Shown here: positions 22,272-29,674 of the stretch, in pieces
How positions within the stretch are numbered: the first letter of the stretch is position 1
Layout of the letters: each line of letters starts with the position of its first letter
NCBI GenBank assembly: GCA_965657165.1
Contig: CBFHNG010000024.1
Coordinates: 1-29,674 of the forward strand
Length of the DNA stretch: 29,674 bases
Reading direction: 5' to 3'
From: UBA3537 sp965657165
Lineage (GTDB): Bacteria; Bacteroidota; Bacteroidia; Flavobacteriales; Flavobacteriaceae
Position numbers and translations under genes: made by a program
The notes under the pieces: generated by a model
The model's database searches: none
What the model was told of the DNA's origin: nothing
Seen by the model: the letters and a program-made list of their open reading frames with translations, nothing else

Positions 22272-23036
22272 ATGAAATTTAAACACAGTCTCTATCTAAT
22301 ATTTTCTTTATTTTTAATTTTAAGTTGTAGCAGTTCAAAGAAGACCTCAAACAACAATCCCTCATTAACTCTATTTGAAAAACAGGCACATGAACTCCAA
22401 AAGAATTGGGATGCAATTGTCGATGCTGTTGATTTAAGCTATGAAAATATTTTGAGTTGGGTGCCAGAAAGTGGTATCAGAGGGCGGTACGCGCAGTTTA
22501 AAACAAAACTTGGGCAGCAAATGCTCGAAAAAATTGTTGGTCATAAAGCCTTTACCAAAGGGCCTCATGGAGAAAAGCTTAATTTTAAAAGTCTTACAGA
22601 ATTTGGTCATTACAATCCAAAATTTTTAAAAAAACTAAACACGCAATTGAAAACACTTTATACGAATAAAACATTTGTTGAAAAATTTCAAGAGTTTTAT
22701 GATAGAGAATTTCAGGATTATTTAAGAGTACACTATCAGGCTTATAATTTTATAAAATATAACCCAGAGTACAAAACAGATTATTTGAATCATATTGACC
22801 ACTACAAGAAAAATCCAGAGCTAGGTAAACAAGGCTTATCTCCAAATTATGAAATGTATGATAGTTTTTACCCCTTTGTTACCGATATGAAAGATGATGG
22901 TTATGATGGTTACGAAGCACACGCTTGCCCTAGTTTTTGGATGAGACGTTCCATAGATGGTACATCAGAGTTGTTTTTTGAACTTTTGGAAAACACATTA
23001 AAAACATTTGATTCGGACTTTGCACTATTAAATTAA
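22272..23036 (+). CDS. Uncharacterised lipoprotein
   Basis: A 254-aa lipoprotein of unknown function. The signal peptide MKFKHSLYLIFSLFLILSC ends in a lipobox at Cys19, followed by a Ser/Lys/Asn-rich tether. The mature part is rich in aromatic and charged residues, mostly helical in appearance. Conspicuous stretches are ILSWVPESGIRGRYAQFKTK (about 57-76), HKAFTKGPHGEKLNFKSLTEFGHYNPKF, and near the end YDGYEAHACPSFWMRRSIDG followed by a helix ending KTFDSDFALLN. I do not recognise a catalytic motif. Its stop overlaps the start of the next gene by one base (TAATG), so the pair is likely to be translated together. A near-consensus TAATTTAG at 22243-22250 may be its promoter. Confidence 0.85.
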   Translation: MKFKHSLYLIFSLFLILSCSSSKKTSNNNPSLTLFEKQAHELQKNWDAIVDAVDLSYENILSWVPESGIRGRYAQFKTKLGQQMLEKIVGHKAFTKGPHGEKLNFKSLTEFGHYNPKFLKKLNTQLKTLYTNKTFVEKFQEFYDREFQDYLRVHYQAYNFIKYNPEYKTDYLNHIDHYKKNPELGKQGLSPNYEMYDSFYPFVTDMKDDGYDGYEAHACPSFWMRRSIDGTSELFFELLENTLKTFDSDFALLN

Positions 23037-23479
23037 TGAAAAATAATATCCTTGCACTTTGGCTATACCTTCTTCTGAGTTGGTTTTTGTTTTTTATCAC
23101 CTCGGCAGGTTGGACCATGTGGTTATTTCGCTTGTTTGGTCATGGTGTACTTTTTGTTTTAATTGGTGTCATTTTTACATTTCGTTATCATAAAAACAAA
23201 TCAACAACCCCATTTTATCTAAAAAAACAACTCATTTGGATACAAATTATAGCAATACTTTTCAATTTTGGTGACTGTGGAGATGCCAATGGAAGTTTTA
23301 ATTTTTTTGAACGATTACTGCTAATGAATGGTTGGAACATCATTGGAGAACCCTGCCAAACACCCTATTTGGATCAAGTATTTTTTGAGAATTTTGCTTC
23401 TATAGTTTCTAGAATTTGCTTTTTAATATACTTTGTTGTGTTGATTGTATTTTTAGTCAAGCAAACACGAAGAAAATAA
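23036..23479 (+). CDS. Uncharacterised four-helix membrane protein
   Basis: A 147-aa membrane protein with about four hydrophobic segments (residues 6-24, 34-50, 66-78 and 122-142). The third and fourth are separated by a roughly 40-residue loop with two cysteines: FNFGDCGDANGSFNFFERLL then EPCQTPYLDQVFFE. If the loop is periplasmic, the two cysteines could form a disulfide (inference). It has no match to a family I know. The start codon overlaps the stop of the lipoprotein gene (TAATG at 23034-23038). prfC starts 68 nt downstream behind its own promoter. Confidence 0.82.
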   Translation: MKNNILALWLYLLLSWFLFFITSAGWTMWLFRLFGHGVLFVLIGVIFTFRYHKNKSTTPFYLKKQLIWIQIIAILFNFGDCGDANGSFNFFERLLLMNGWNIIGEPCQTPYLDQVFFENFASIVSRICFLIYFVVLIVFLVKQTRRK

Positions 23480-23504
23480 CCAAATCAAAACGTATAGCAT
23501 ACGG

Positions 23505-23531
23505 TTGCTTTGGCGAATAATAGTATCTTTG
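23505..23531 (+). promoter_or_regulatory. Bacteroidetes-type promoter for prfC
   Basis: TATCTTTG (23524-23531) is an exact TAnnTTTG match. TTG (23505-23507) lies 16 nt upstream, slightly short. The box ends 16 nt before the prfC ATG, implying a very short 5' untranslated region. Confidence 0.75.
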
Positions 23532-23547
23532 CCAAAATTATTTTTTC

Positions 23548-25134
23548 ATGTCTTTTCAAAGCGAAATCCAACGCCGCCGTACTTTTGGAATTGTTTCTCA
23601 CCCCGATGCAGGTAAAACTACATTAACAGAAAAACTCCTCCTCTTTGGAGGTGCCATTCAAGAAGCTGGTGCTGTAAAAAGCAATAAAATCAAAAAAGGG
23701 GCGACGAGTGACTTTATGGAAATTGAACGCCAGCGTGGAATTTCTGTAGCCACTTCTGTTTTGGCTTTTGAATACAAAGGCAATAAAATCAATATTCTAG
23801 ACACTCCTGGTCACAAAGATTTTGCAGAAGACACCTTTAGAACTCTTACCGCTGTGGATAGCGTTATTGTAGTGATTGACGTCGCTAAAGGGGTTGAGGA
23901 GCAAACTGAAAAACTGGTGCAAGTATGCCGTATGAGGAATATCCCCATTATTGTGTTTATTAATAAGCTGGACCGAGAAGGAAAAGACGCCTTTGATCTT
24001 TTGGACGAAGTAGAACAAAAACTTGGACTTACTGTCACGCCTTTAAGTTTTCCTATTGGTATGGGCTACGATTTTAAAGGCATCTACAATTTGTGGGAGA
24101 AAAACATCAATCTATTCTCAGGTGATAGTAAAAAAGACATTGAAGACACTGTTGAAATTTCTGATTTATCCGACCAAAAACTAAACACACTTGTTGGTGA
24201 TACCGCTGCAGAAACCCTGCGAGAAGAAGTAGAACTGGTACAGGGGATTTATCCTGAATTTGACAAAAATGCTTATTTGGAGGGCAACCTCCAACCAGTT
24301 TTTTTTGGTTCTGCACTGAATAATTTTGGTGTCCGCGAATTGTTGGACTGCTTTATTGACATTGCTCCTCCACCCCGACCAAAAGCCAGTGAAGAACGTC
24401 TTGTACAACCCGATGAATCTAAATTTTCTGGATTTGTGTTTAAAATTCATGCCAATATGGATCCCAAGCACCGCGACCGATTGGCTTTTATCAAAATTGT
24501 TTCTGGTGAATTTAAACGCAATACCCCCTACCTCCATGTGCGCCACAACAAAAAATTAAAATTTTCGAGCCCTAATGCGTTTTTTGCAGAAAAAAAAGAA
24601 ATTGTAGACATCTCCTACCCCGGTGATATTGTTGGGCTACACGATACAGGGAATTTTAAAATTGGGGACACGCTTACGGAGGGTGAGCTATTAAACTATA
24701 AAGGTATTCCTAGTTTTTCTCCAGAACATTTTAGATACATCAACAATGCAGACCCTTTAAAATCCAAACAACTTTTTAAAGGCATTGACCAACTCATGGA
24801 CGAAGGGGTTGCACAGCTTTTTACCCTCGATCTCAATGGCCGAAAAGTCATTGGAACTGTGGGTGCGCTTCAATATGAAGTGATCCAATACCGCTTAGAA
24901 CACGAATATGGCGCCAAATGTAGCTACGAAAACTTAAATGTCCATAAAGCAGCTTGGGTAGAACCTGAGGACGAAAAAAATGAAGAATTTAAAGAGTTTA
25001 AACGTGTCAAACAACGCTTTTTGGCTAAGGATAAACAAGGTCAATTGGTGTTTTTGGCCGATTCTAAGTTTTCTTTACAAATGACTGAACAAAAATACCC
25101 CTCCATTAAATTTCATTTGACTTCGGAGTTTTAA
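23548..25134 (+). CDS. prfC: Peptide chain release factor 3
   Basis: A 528-aa translational GTPase that ejects RF1/RF2 from the ribosome after termination. The G1 motif is SHPDAGKTTLTEK (17-29). The effector region is MEIERQRGISV, followed by DTPGHKDF (G3) and INKLDREGKD (G4). The domain II region FKIHANMDPKHRDRLAFIKI and the C-terminal QLFKGIDQLMDEGVAQLF distinguish it from elongation factor G. The length is typical. It is a single-gene unit, bounded upstream by its own promoter and downstream by a strong bidirectional terminator. Confidence 0.97.
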   Translation: MSFQSEIQRRRTFGIVSHPDAGKTTLTEKLLLFGGAIQEAGAVKSNKIKKGATSDFMEIERQRGISVATSVLAFEYKGNKINILDTPGHKDFAEDTFRTLTAVDSVIVVIDVAKGVEEQTEKLVQVCRMRNIPIIVFINKLDREGKDAFDLLDEVEQKLGLTVTPLSFPIGMGYDFKGIYNLWEKNINLFSGDSKKDIEDTVEISDLSDQKLNTLVGDTAAETLREEVELVQGIYPEFDKNAYLEGNLQPVFFGSALNNFGVRELLDCFIDIAPPPRPKASEERLVQPDESKFSGFVFKIHANMDPKHRDRLAFIKIVSGEFKRNTPYLHVRHNKKLKFSSPNAFFAEKKEIVDISYPGDIVGLHDTGNFKIGDTLTEGELLNYKGIPSFSPEHFRYINNADPLKSKQLFKGIDQLMDEGVAQLFTLDLNGRKVIGTVGALQYEVIQYRLEHEYGAKCSYENLNVHKAAWVEPEDEKNEEFKEFKRVKQRFLAKDKQGQLVFLADSKFSLQMTEQKYPSIKFHLTSEF

Positions 25135-25151
25135 AACTTAAAATATTCCAT

Positions 25152-25182
25152 AAAAAAATCCCACGCATTGTGGGATTTTTTT
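25152..25182. terminator. Bidirectional terminator between prfC and DUF3467/rpoC
   Basis: A perfect 13-bp stem (25152-25164 with 25170-25182, core ATCCCAC/GTGGGAT) has a 5-nt loop GCATT, with A7 on the left and T8 on the right. It ends prfC on the plus strand, 17 nt after the stop. On the minus strand it ends the rpoC-DUF3467 transcript, 4 nt after that stop. Confidence 0.92.
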
Positions 25183-25186
25183 TGTG

Positions 25187-25501
25187 TTAAGCTTGTCCAG
25201 TAGGGCCAAAATTAAGCGGTACTGGCGGCTTATCGTAGTCTTTAATTTCGCCATGGGCTTGTTCAAAGCGTTTGACATTGTCCTGCAAGGCCTTGGAAAG
25301 TCGTTTGGCATGTTGTGGCGTCAAGATGATTCTAGACTTCACTTTGCTCTTTGGAATTCCTGGCATAATATTGACAAAATCAACCACAAATTCAGAAACA
25401 GAATGGTTTATAATCGCTAAGTTAGAATAGGTACCTTCGGCAACCGATGCATCCAACTCAATGTTTATTTGACCTTTTTGTTTGTTTTCTGAATCGCTCA
25501 T
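25187..25501 (-). CDS. DUF3467 domain protein
   Basis: A 104-aa soluble protein of family DUF3467. It has the characteristic QINIELDASVAEGTYSNLAI (12-31), FVVDFVNIMPGIPKSKVKSR and ILTPQHAKRLSKALQDN, with a proline-rich C-terminal tail. The function is unknown. Its regular position in Bacteroidetes is directly behind rpoC. Here the gap is 3 nt, so it is co-transcribed with the RNA polymerase genes and stops at the shared terminator. A role linked to transcription is a guess based on position alone. Confidence 0.92.
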   Translation of the reverse strand: MSDSENKQKGQINIELDASVAEGTYSNLAIINHSVSEFVVDFVNIMPGIPKSKVKSRIILTPQHAKRLSKALQDNVKRFEQAHGEIKDYDKPPVPLNFGPTGQA

Positions 25502-25504
25502 GAC

Positions 25505-28500
25505 TTATATATTAAATTCTTGTTTTTCTTCTTTGGCTTTCATTAAAGATTCAAGCTCTTCACTAGATCCAACAATCATATTGTCGTAGGCTCTAAGTCC
25601 TGTACCTGCTGGAATACGATGTCCAACAATGACGTTTTCTTTAAGTCCTTCTAATGCATCAACTTTTCCACTTACAGCGGCTTCGTTCAGTACTTTTGTC
25701 GTTTCCTGGAACGATGCAGCAGAGATGAATGACTTGGTTTGAAGTGAAGCACGAGTAATTCCTTGCAGAATTGGCGTTGCCGTCGCCGGACGTGCATCGC
25801 GTGCAGAAACAAGCGCTTTGTCTTCACGTTTCAAAATTGAGTTTTCATCTCTAAGTTCTCGAGCGGTAACAATTTGCCCCGCTTTAAGCGTTGCAGAATC
25901 ACCGGCATCTTCTATGACTTTTTTACCAAAGATATCATCGTTTTCATCAATGAAATCGGATTTGTGTACCAATTGATTTTCAAGGAAGATAGTATCTCCA
26001 GAGTCTTCAATGCGTACTTTTCTCATCATCTGACGTACAACCACTTCAAAGTGTTTGTCGTTGATTTTTACCCCTTGCAGACGGTAGACCTCTTGAACTT
26101 CGTTCACTAAGTATTGCTGTACTGCAGATGGGCCTTTGATATTAAGAATATCGTTTGGTGTAACAGATCCATCAGAAAGTGGCATACCGGCTTTTACAAA
26201 GTCGTTTTCTTGTACCAAAATCTGATTTGAAAGTTTAACCAAATATTTCTTAACATCTCCAGTTTTGGATTCAATGATGATTTCACGGTTACCTCTTTTA
26301 ATCTTACCAAAAGAGACTACACCATCAATTTCACTCACTACCGCTGGGTTCGATGGGTTACGTGCTTCGAACAATTCGGTTACACGTGGAAGACCACCTG
26401 TAATATCTCCTGCTTTAGAAGATTTACGTGGAATTTTAACAAGAATTTTTCCAATGTTAATTTTCTCGTTGTCTTCAACCATCAAGTGTGCTCCAACAGG
26501 CAAGTTGTATGAACGAATCACACCACCTTTTCCATCTTCAATATGAAGCGTAGGTATGAGTTTTTTATTTCTGGATTCAGAAATTACTTTTTCTTGGAAT
26601 CCAGTTTGTTCGTCAATTTCTACTTGGTAAGTTACGCCTTGCTCAATGTTTTCAAAACGTACTTTCCCTGAAAATTCAGAAATAATTACGCCATTGTATG
26701 GATCCCACTGACAAACGACAGTTCCTTTTTTAAGTTTCTGTCCATTTTTAATAAAAATAGAAGAACCATACGGTATATTATTGGTACTTAATACAATACC
26801 TGTTTTCTTGTCCACTAATTTAATTTCAGAGGTTCTAGAAATCACGATATCAATATCATTTCCTTCGTTGTCTTTTCCTTTAACAGTTTTCAAATCTTCA
26901 ATCTCTGCAACACCATCAAACTTAACAGCAAGATTATTTTCTTCAGAAATGTTACCAGCAATACCACCTACGTGGAATGTACGAAGTGTCAACTGCGTTC
27001 CTGGCTCTCCAATAGACTGTGCAGCGACAACACCAACGGCTTCACCTTTTTGTACCATTTTTCCAGTTGCAAGGTTTCTTCCGTAACATTTTGCGCAAAT
27101 ACCTGTTTTAGCTTCACAAGTAAGCGCAGAACGAACTTCAATGGAATCAAGTGGTGAGTCTTCTATTTTCTTAGCAATTGCTTCGCTAATATGTTCTCCA
27201 GCTCCAACAAGAAGTTCTTCAGTAAGTGGGTCATAGACATCTTCTAATGATGTACGTCCAACGATACGTTCTTCAAGTTTTTCTACAACTTCCTCATTTT
27301 TCTTAAGAGAAGTAACTGTAATACCGCGCAATGTTCCACAGTCATCTGAATTTACAATAACATCTTGAGAAACATCAACAAGTCGACGTGTAAGATATCC
27401 AGCATCGGCAGTTTTAAGAGCGGTATCGGCAAGACCTTTACGTGCCCCGTGAGTAGAAATAAAATATTCTAGAATTGAAAGTCCTTCCTTAAAATTAGAA
27501 AGAATTGGATTTTCAATAATTTCTCCACCGCCTGCATTTGATTTTTTTGGCTTAGCCATCAATCCACGCATACCGGTTAGCTGACGAATTTGTTCTTTCG
27601 ATCCACGAGCTCCAGAGTCAAGCATCATATATACAGAGTTGAAGCCCTGCTGATCTTCACGAATACGCTTCATAGATAGTTCCGTAAGCTCTGCATTTGT
27701 TGACGTCCAAATATCAATAACCTGATTGTATCGCTCGTTGTTAGTAATTAACCCCATGTTATAGTTCGCCATAATACCATCAACTTGTTTATTTGCTGAA
27801 TCGATCATTGCGTGCTTTTCTTGTGGGATAATGATATCCCCTAAACTGAAAGATAATCCTCCCTTAAAGGCGAAGTTATAACCTAATGATTTAATTTCAT
27901 CTAGGAATTCGGCCGTTTCAGGTACAGAAGTAGCTTTCAAAATACCGTGAATGATATCTCGGAGCGATTTTTTAGTCAATACCTCATTGATGTATCCTGC
28001 AGCAGCTGGTACTTTTTCGTTGAAAAGCACACGACCTACAGTTGTTTCAATAATTTGAGTTTCTAATTCACCATTGTTGTTAAAATCTTGCGTACGCACG
28101 CGAATTTGAGCATTCAAATCAACACGTTTTTCGTTGTAGGCAATAATCACTTCTTCTGGGGAGTAGAACGTTAATCCTTCTCCAATGATTTTTACTTCTT
28201 TAGTCGACTTACGCAACTTGGTCATGTAATATAATCCAAGTACCATATCCTGAGATGGAACCGTAACAGGGGAACCATTTGCAGGATTTAGAATATTGTG
28301 TGAAGCAAGCATCAAGAGTTGAGCTTCCAAAATAGCTTCCGGTCCAAGTGGCAAGTGTACTGCCATCTGATCACCATCAAAATCTGCATTAAAAGCTGTA
28401 CACACTAGAGGGTGCAATTGAATGGCTTTTCCTTCAATCAGTTTTGGCTGAAAGGCTTGAATACCCAAACGGTGTAGCGTTGGCGCACGGTTGAGGAGTA

Positions 28501-29674
28501 CTGGATGTCCTTTCAAAACATTTTCCAAAATATCCCAAACCACCGGCTCTTTTTTGTCTATAATTTTCTTTGCAGATTTTACTGTCTTTACAATCCCTCT
28601 TTCAATCAGTTTTCTGATAATGAATGGTTTGTATAACTCAGCAGCCATATTCTTTGGCAACCCACATTCAAATAATTTTAATTCTGGCCCAACAACAATT
28701 ACTGAACGTGCAGAATAATCAACACGTTTTCCAAGTAAGTTTTGACGGAAACGACCTTGTTTCCCTTTCAATGAATCTGAAAGTGATTTAAGAGGTCTAT
28801 TAGAATCTGTTTTTACAGCAGAAGATTTTCGAGTGTTATCGAAAAGTGAATCTACAGATTCTTGTAGCATACGCTTTTCATTTCTTAAAATTACTTCTGG
28901 TGCTTTGATTTCTACCAAACGCTTCAAACGATTGTTTCTAATGATAACACGACGGTATAAATCGTTCAAATCTGAAGTCGCAAAACGACCACCATCAAGT
29001 GGCACTAAAGGACGTAATTCTGGTGGAATAACAGGAATGGCTTTCATAATCATCCATTCTGGTCTATTCTCTCGATTTTGATTACCATCTTTTAATGCTT
29101 CTACAACTTGAAGACGCTTTAAAGCTTCTGTTTTACGTTGTTTTGAAGTTTCTGTGTTGGCTTTGTGACGTAATTCAAACGATAGTTCTTCCAAATTGAT
29201 GCGAGAAAGCAACTCAATCAAACATTCTGCTCCCATCTTTGCGATGAATTTGTTTGGGTCAGAGTCTTCTAAATATTGATTTTCTTGAGGAAGTGCTTCT
29301 GCAATATTTAAATATTCTTCTTCGGTAAGGAAATCCATTTTTTGAACGGGTTCTCCTTCTTCATTTACTGCAACACCAGGTTGAATGACCACATAGCGTT
29401 CGTAGTAAATAATCATATCTAATTTCTTAGACGGTAACCCAAGAAGGTATCCTATTTTGTTTGGTAAAGAACGGAAGTACCAAATGTGTGCTACTGGAAC
29501 CACCAAATTGATGTGTCCAACACGCTCTCGACGTACTTTCTTCTCCGTTACCTCTACTCCACAACGGTCACAAATGATGCCTTTGTAACGAATACGTTTA
29601 TATTTTCCACAAGCACATTCGTAATCCTTTACAGGACCAAAAATACGCTCGCAAAACAAACCGTCACGTTCTGG
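25505..29674 (-). CDS. rpoC: DNA-directed RNA polymerase subunit beta' (partial, N-terminus beyond window)
   Basis: The beta' subunit of RNA polymerase; 1389 residues are visible and roughly 40 N-terminal residues lie beyond the right edge. Reading in from the edge gives PERDGLFCERIFGPVKDYEC. A TTG at 29657-29659 is therefore an internal leucine, not a start. The N-terminal zinc site is CACGKYKR with IICDRCG. The catalytic metal-binding motif NADFDGDQMAVH is encoded at 28355-28390. The second zinc site is formed by the cysteines of NSDDCGT and CEAKTGICAKCYG. The trigger-loop region contains MRGLMAKPKK and STHGARKGLADTALKTADAGY. The C-terminal part holds long beta-rich insertions. rpoB should lie upstream, outside the window. 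DUF3467 follows at 3 nt. Confidence 0.98.
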   Translation of the reverse strand, partial: PERDGLFCERIFGPVKDYECACGKYKRIRYKGIICDRCGVEVTEKKVRRERVGHINLVVPVAHIWYFRSLPNKIGYLLGLPSKKLDMIIYYERYVVIQPGVAVNEEGEPVQKMDFLTEEEYLNIAEALPQENQYLEDSDPNKFIAKMGAECLIELLSRINLEELSFELRHKANTETSKQRKTEALKRLQVVEALKDGNQNRENRPEWMIMKAIPVIPPELRPLVPLDGGRFATSDLNDLYRRVIIRNNRLKRLVEIKAPEVILRNEKRMLQESVDSLFDNTRKSSAVKTDSNRPLKSLSDSLKGKQGRFRQNLLGKRVDYSARSVIVVGPELKLFECGLPKNMAAELYKPFIIRKLIERGIVKTVKSAKKIIDKKEPVVWDILENVLKGHPVLLNRAPTLHRLGIQAFQPKLIEGKAIQLHPLVCTAFNADFDGDQMAVHLPLGPEAILEAQLLMLASHNILNPANGSPVTVPSQDMVLGLYYMTKLRKSTKEVKIIGEGLTFYSPEEVIIAYNEKRVDLNAQIRVRTQDFNNNGELETQIIETTVGRVLFNEKVPAAAGYINEVLTKKSLRDIIHGILKATSVPETAEFLDEIKSLGYNFAFKGGLSFSLGDIIIPQEKHAMIDSANKQVDGIMANYNMGLITNNERYNQVIDIWTSTNAELTELSMKRIREDQQGFNSVYMMLDSGARGSKEQIRQLTGMRGLMAKPKKSNAGGGEIIENPILSNFKEGLSILEYFISTHGARKGLADTALKTADAGYLTRRLVDVSQDVIVNSDDCGTLRGITVTSLKKNEEVVEKLEERIVGRTSLEDVYDPLTEELLVGAGEHISEAIAKKIEDSPLDSIEVRSALTCEAKTGICAKCYGRNLATGKMVQKGEAVGVVAAQSIGEPGTQLTLRTFHVGGIAGNISEENNLAVKFDGVAEIEDLKTVKGKDNEGNDIDIVISRTSEIKLVDKKTGIVLSTNNIPYGSSIFIKNGQKLKKGTVVCQWDPYNGVIISEFSGKVRFENIEQGVTYQVEIDEQTGFQEKVISESRNKKLIPTLHIEDGKGGVIRSYNLPVGAHLMVEDNEKINIGKILVKIPRKSSKAGDITGGLPRVTELFEARNPSNPAVVSEIDGVVSFGKIKRGNREIIIESKTGDVKKYLVKLSNQILVQENDFVKAGMPLSDGSVTPNDILNIKGPSAVQQYLVNEVQEVYRLQGVKINDKHFEVVVRQMMRKVRIEDSGDTIFLENQLVHKSDFIDENDDIFGKKVIEDAGDSATLKAGQIVTARELRDENSILKREDKALVSARDARPATATPILQGITRASLQTKSFISAASFQETTKVLNEAAVSGKVDALEGLKENVIVGHRIPAGTGLRAYDNMIVGSSEELESLMKAKEEKQEFNI

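Noticed and set aside
24181..24546. Open frame of 121 codons opposite prfC
   Set aside because: It is antisense to the conserved domain II of RF3. No ribosome-binding context or recognisable protein sequence supports it.
29657..29659. TTG as the start of rpoC
   Set aside because: The frame stays open to the window edge and encodes the conserved PERDG segment before it, so this is an internal leucine and the gene is truncated by the window.

Overview
The window is ordinary chromosomal core DNA of a low-GC member of the Bacteroidetes, most probably Flavobacteriaceae. This rests on four things. Promoters match TAnnTTTG with an upstream TTG. Several families typical of the phylum are present (DUF4295, DUF3467 directly after rpoC, DUF4369 lipoproteins). 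The gene order cinA-rpmB-rpmG-DUF4295-ftsY-rimO is one I associate with flavobacteria. Intergenic DNA is A/T-rich. I see no phage, transposase, CRISPR array, tRNA or rRNA.

Layout. Positions 1-8011 are all on the minus strand. A unit starting near 8050 carries a 2-oxo acid dehydrogenase E2, a DEDDh exonuclease, an FAH-family protein and CinA, with gaps of 0-4 nt. It is followed by a separate ribosomal unit (rpmB, rpmG, a 50-aa DUF4295 gene) that ends in a clear terminator, then ftsY, an amidase lipoprotein and rimO (cut by the window start). Positions 8083-9829 hold recR and a family 2 glycosyltransferase. Positions 9991-11448 (+) hold a sodium:solute symporter whose 3' end overlaps the convergent fabH/CoA-binding pair. 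htpG (+) and a VanX-like dipeptidase (-) converge on a bidirectional terminator. alkB and an alpha/beta hydrolase follow on the plus strand.

Positions 17153-17406 form the largest non-coding stretch (254 bp) and hold two different hairpins, each followed by the same 14-nt sequence. Next come a DUF1648 membrane protein, a DUF819 membrane protein and a DUF4369 lipoprotein (+), then idi-queD-manA and an 88-aa protein (-). After that come an uncharacterised lipoprotein/membrane-protein pair and prfC (+). The window ends with rpoC (5' end missing) and a DUF3467 gene (-).

Functionally the window is housekeeping: transcription (RpoC), translation (L28, L33, RF3, RimO), protein targeting and folding (FtsY, HtpG), repair (RecR, AlkB, exonuclease), lipid and isoprenoid synthesis (FabH, Idi) and cofactor metabolism (CinA, QueD). 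I did not find a convincing new multi-gene system. The items most worth a second look are the paired hairpin/ACTAACCAACCAAA elements at 17154-17327, an 18-nt copy of rpmB codons sitting at the rpmB promoter, an Asp-to-Asn change in the E2 catalytic motif, and the unknown lipoprotein/membrane pair at 22272-23479.
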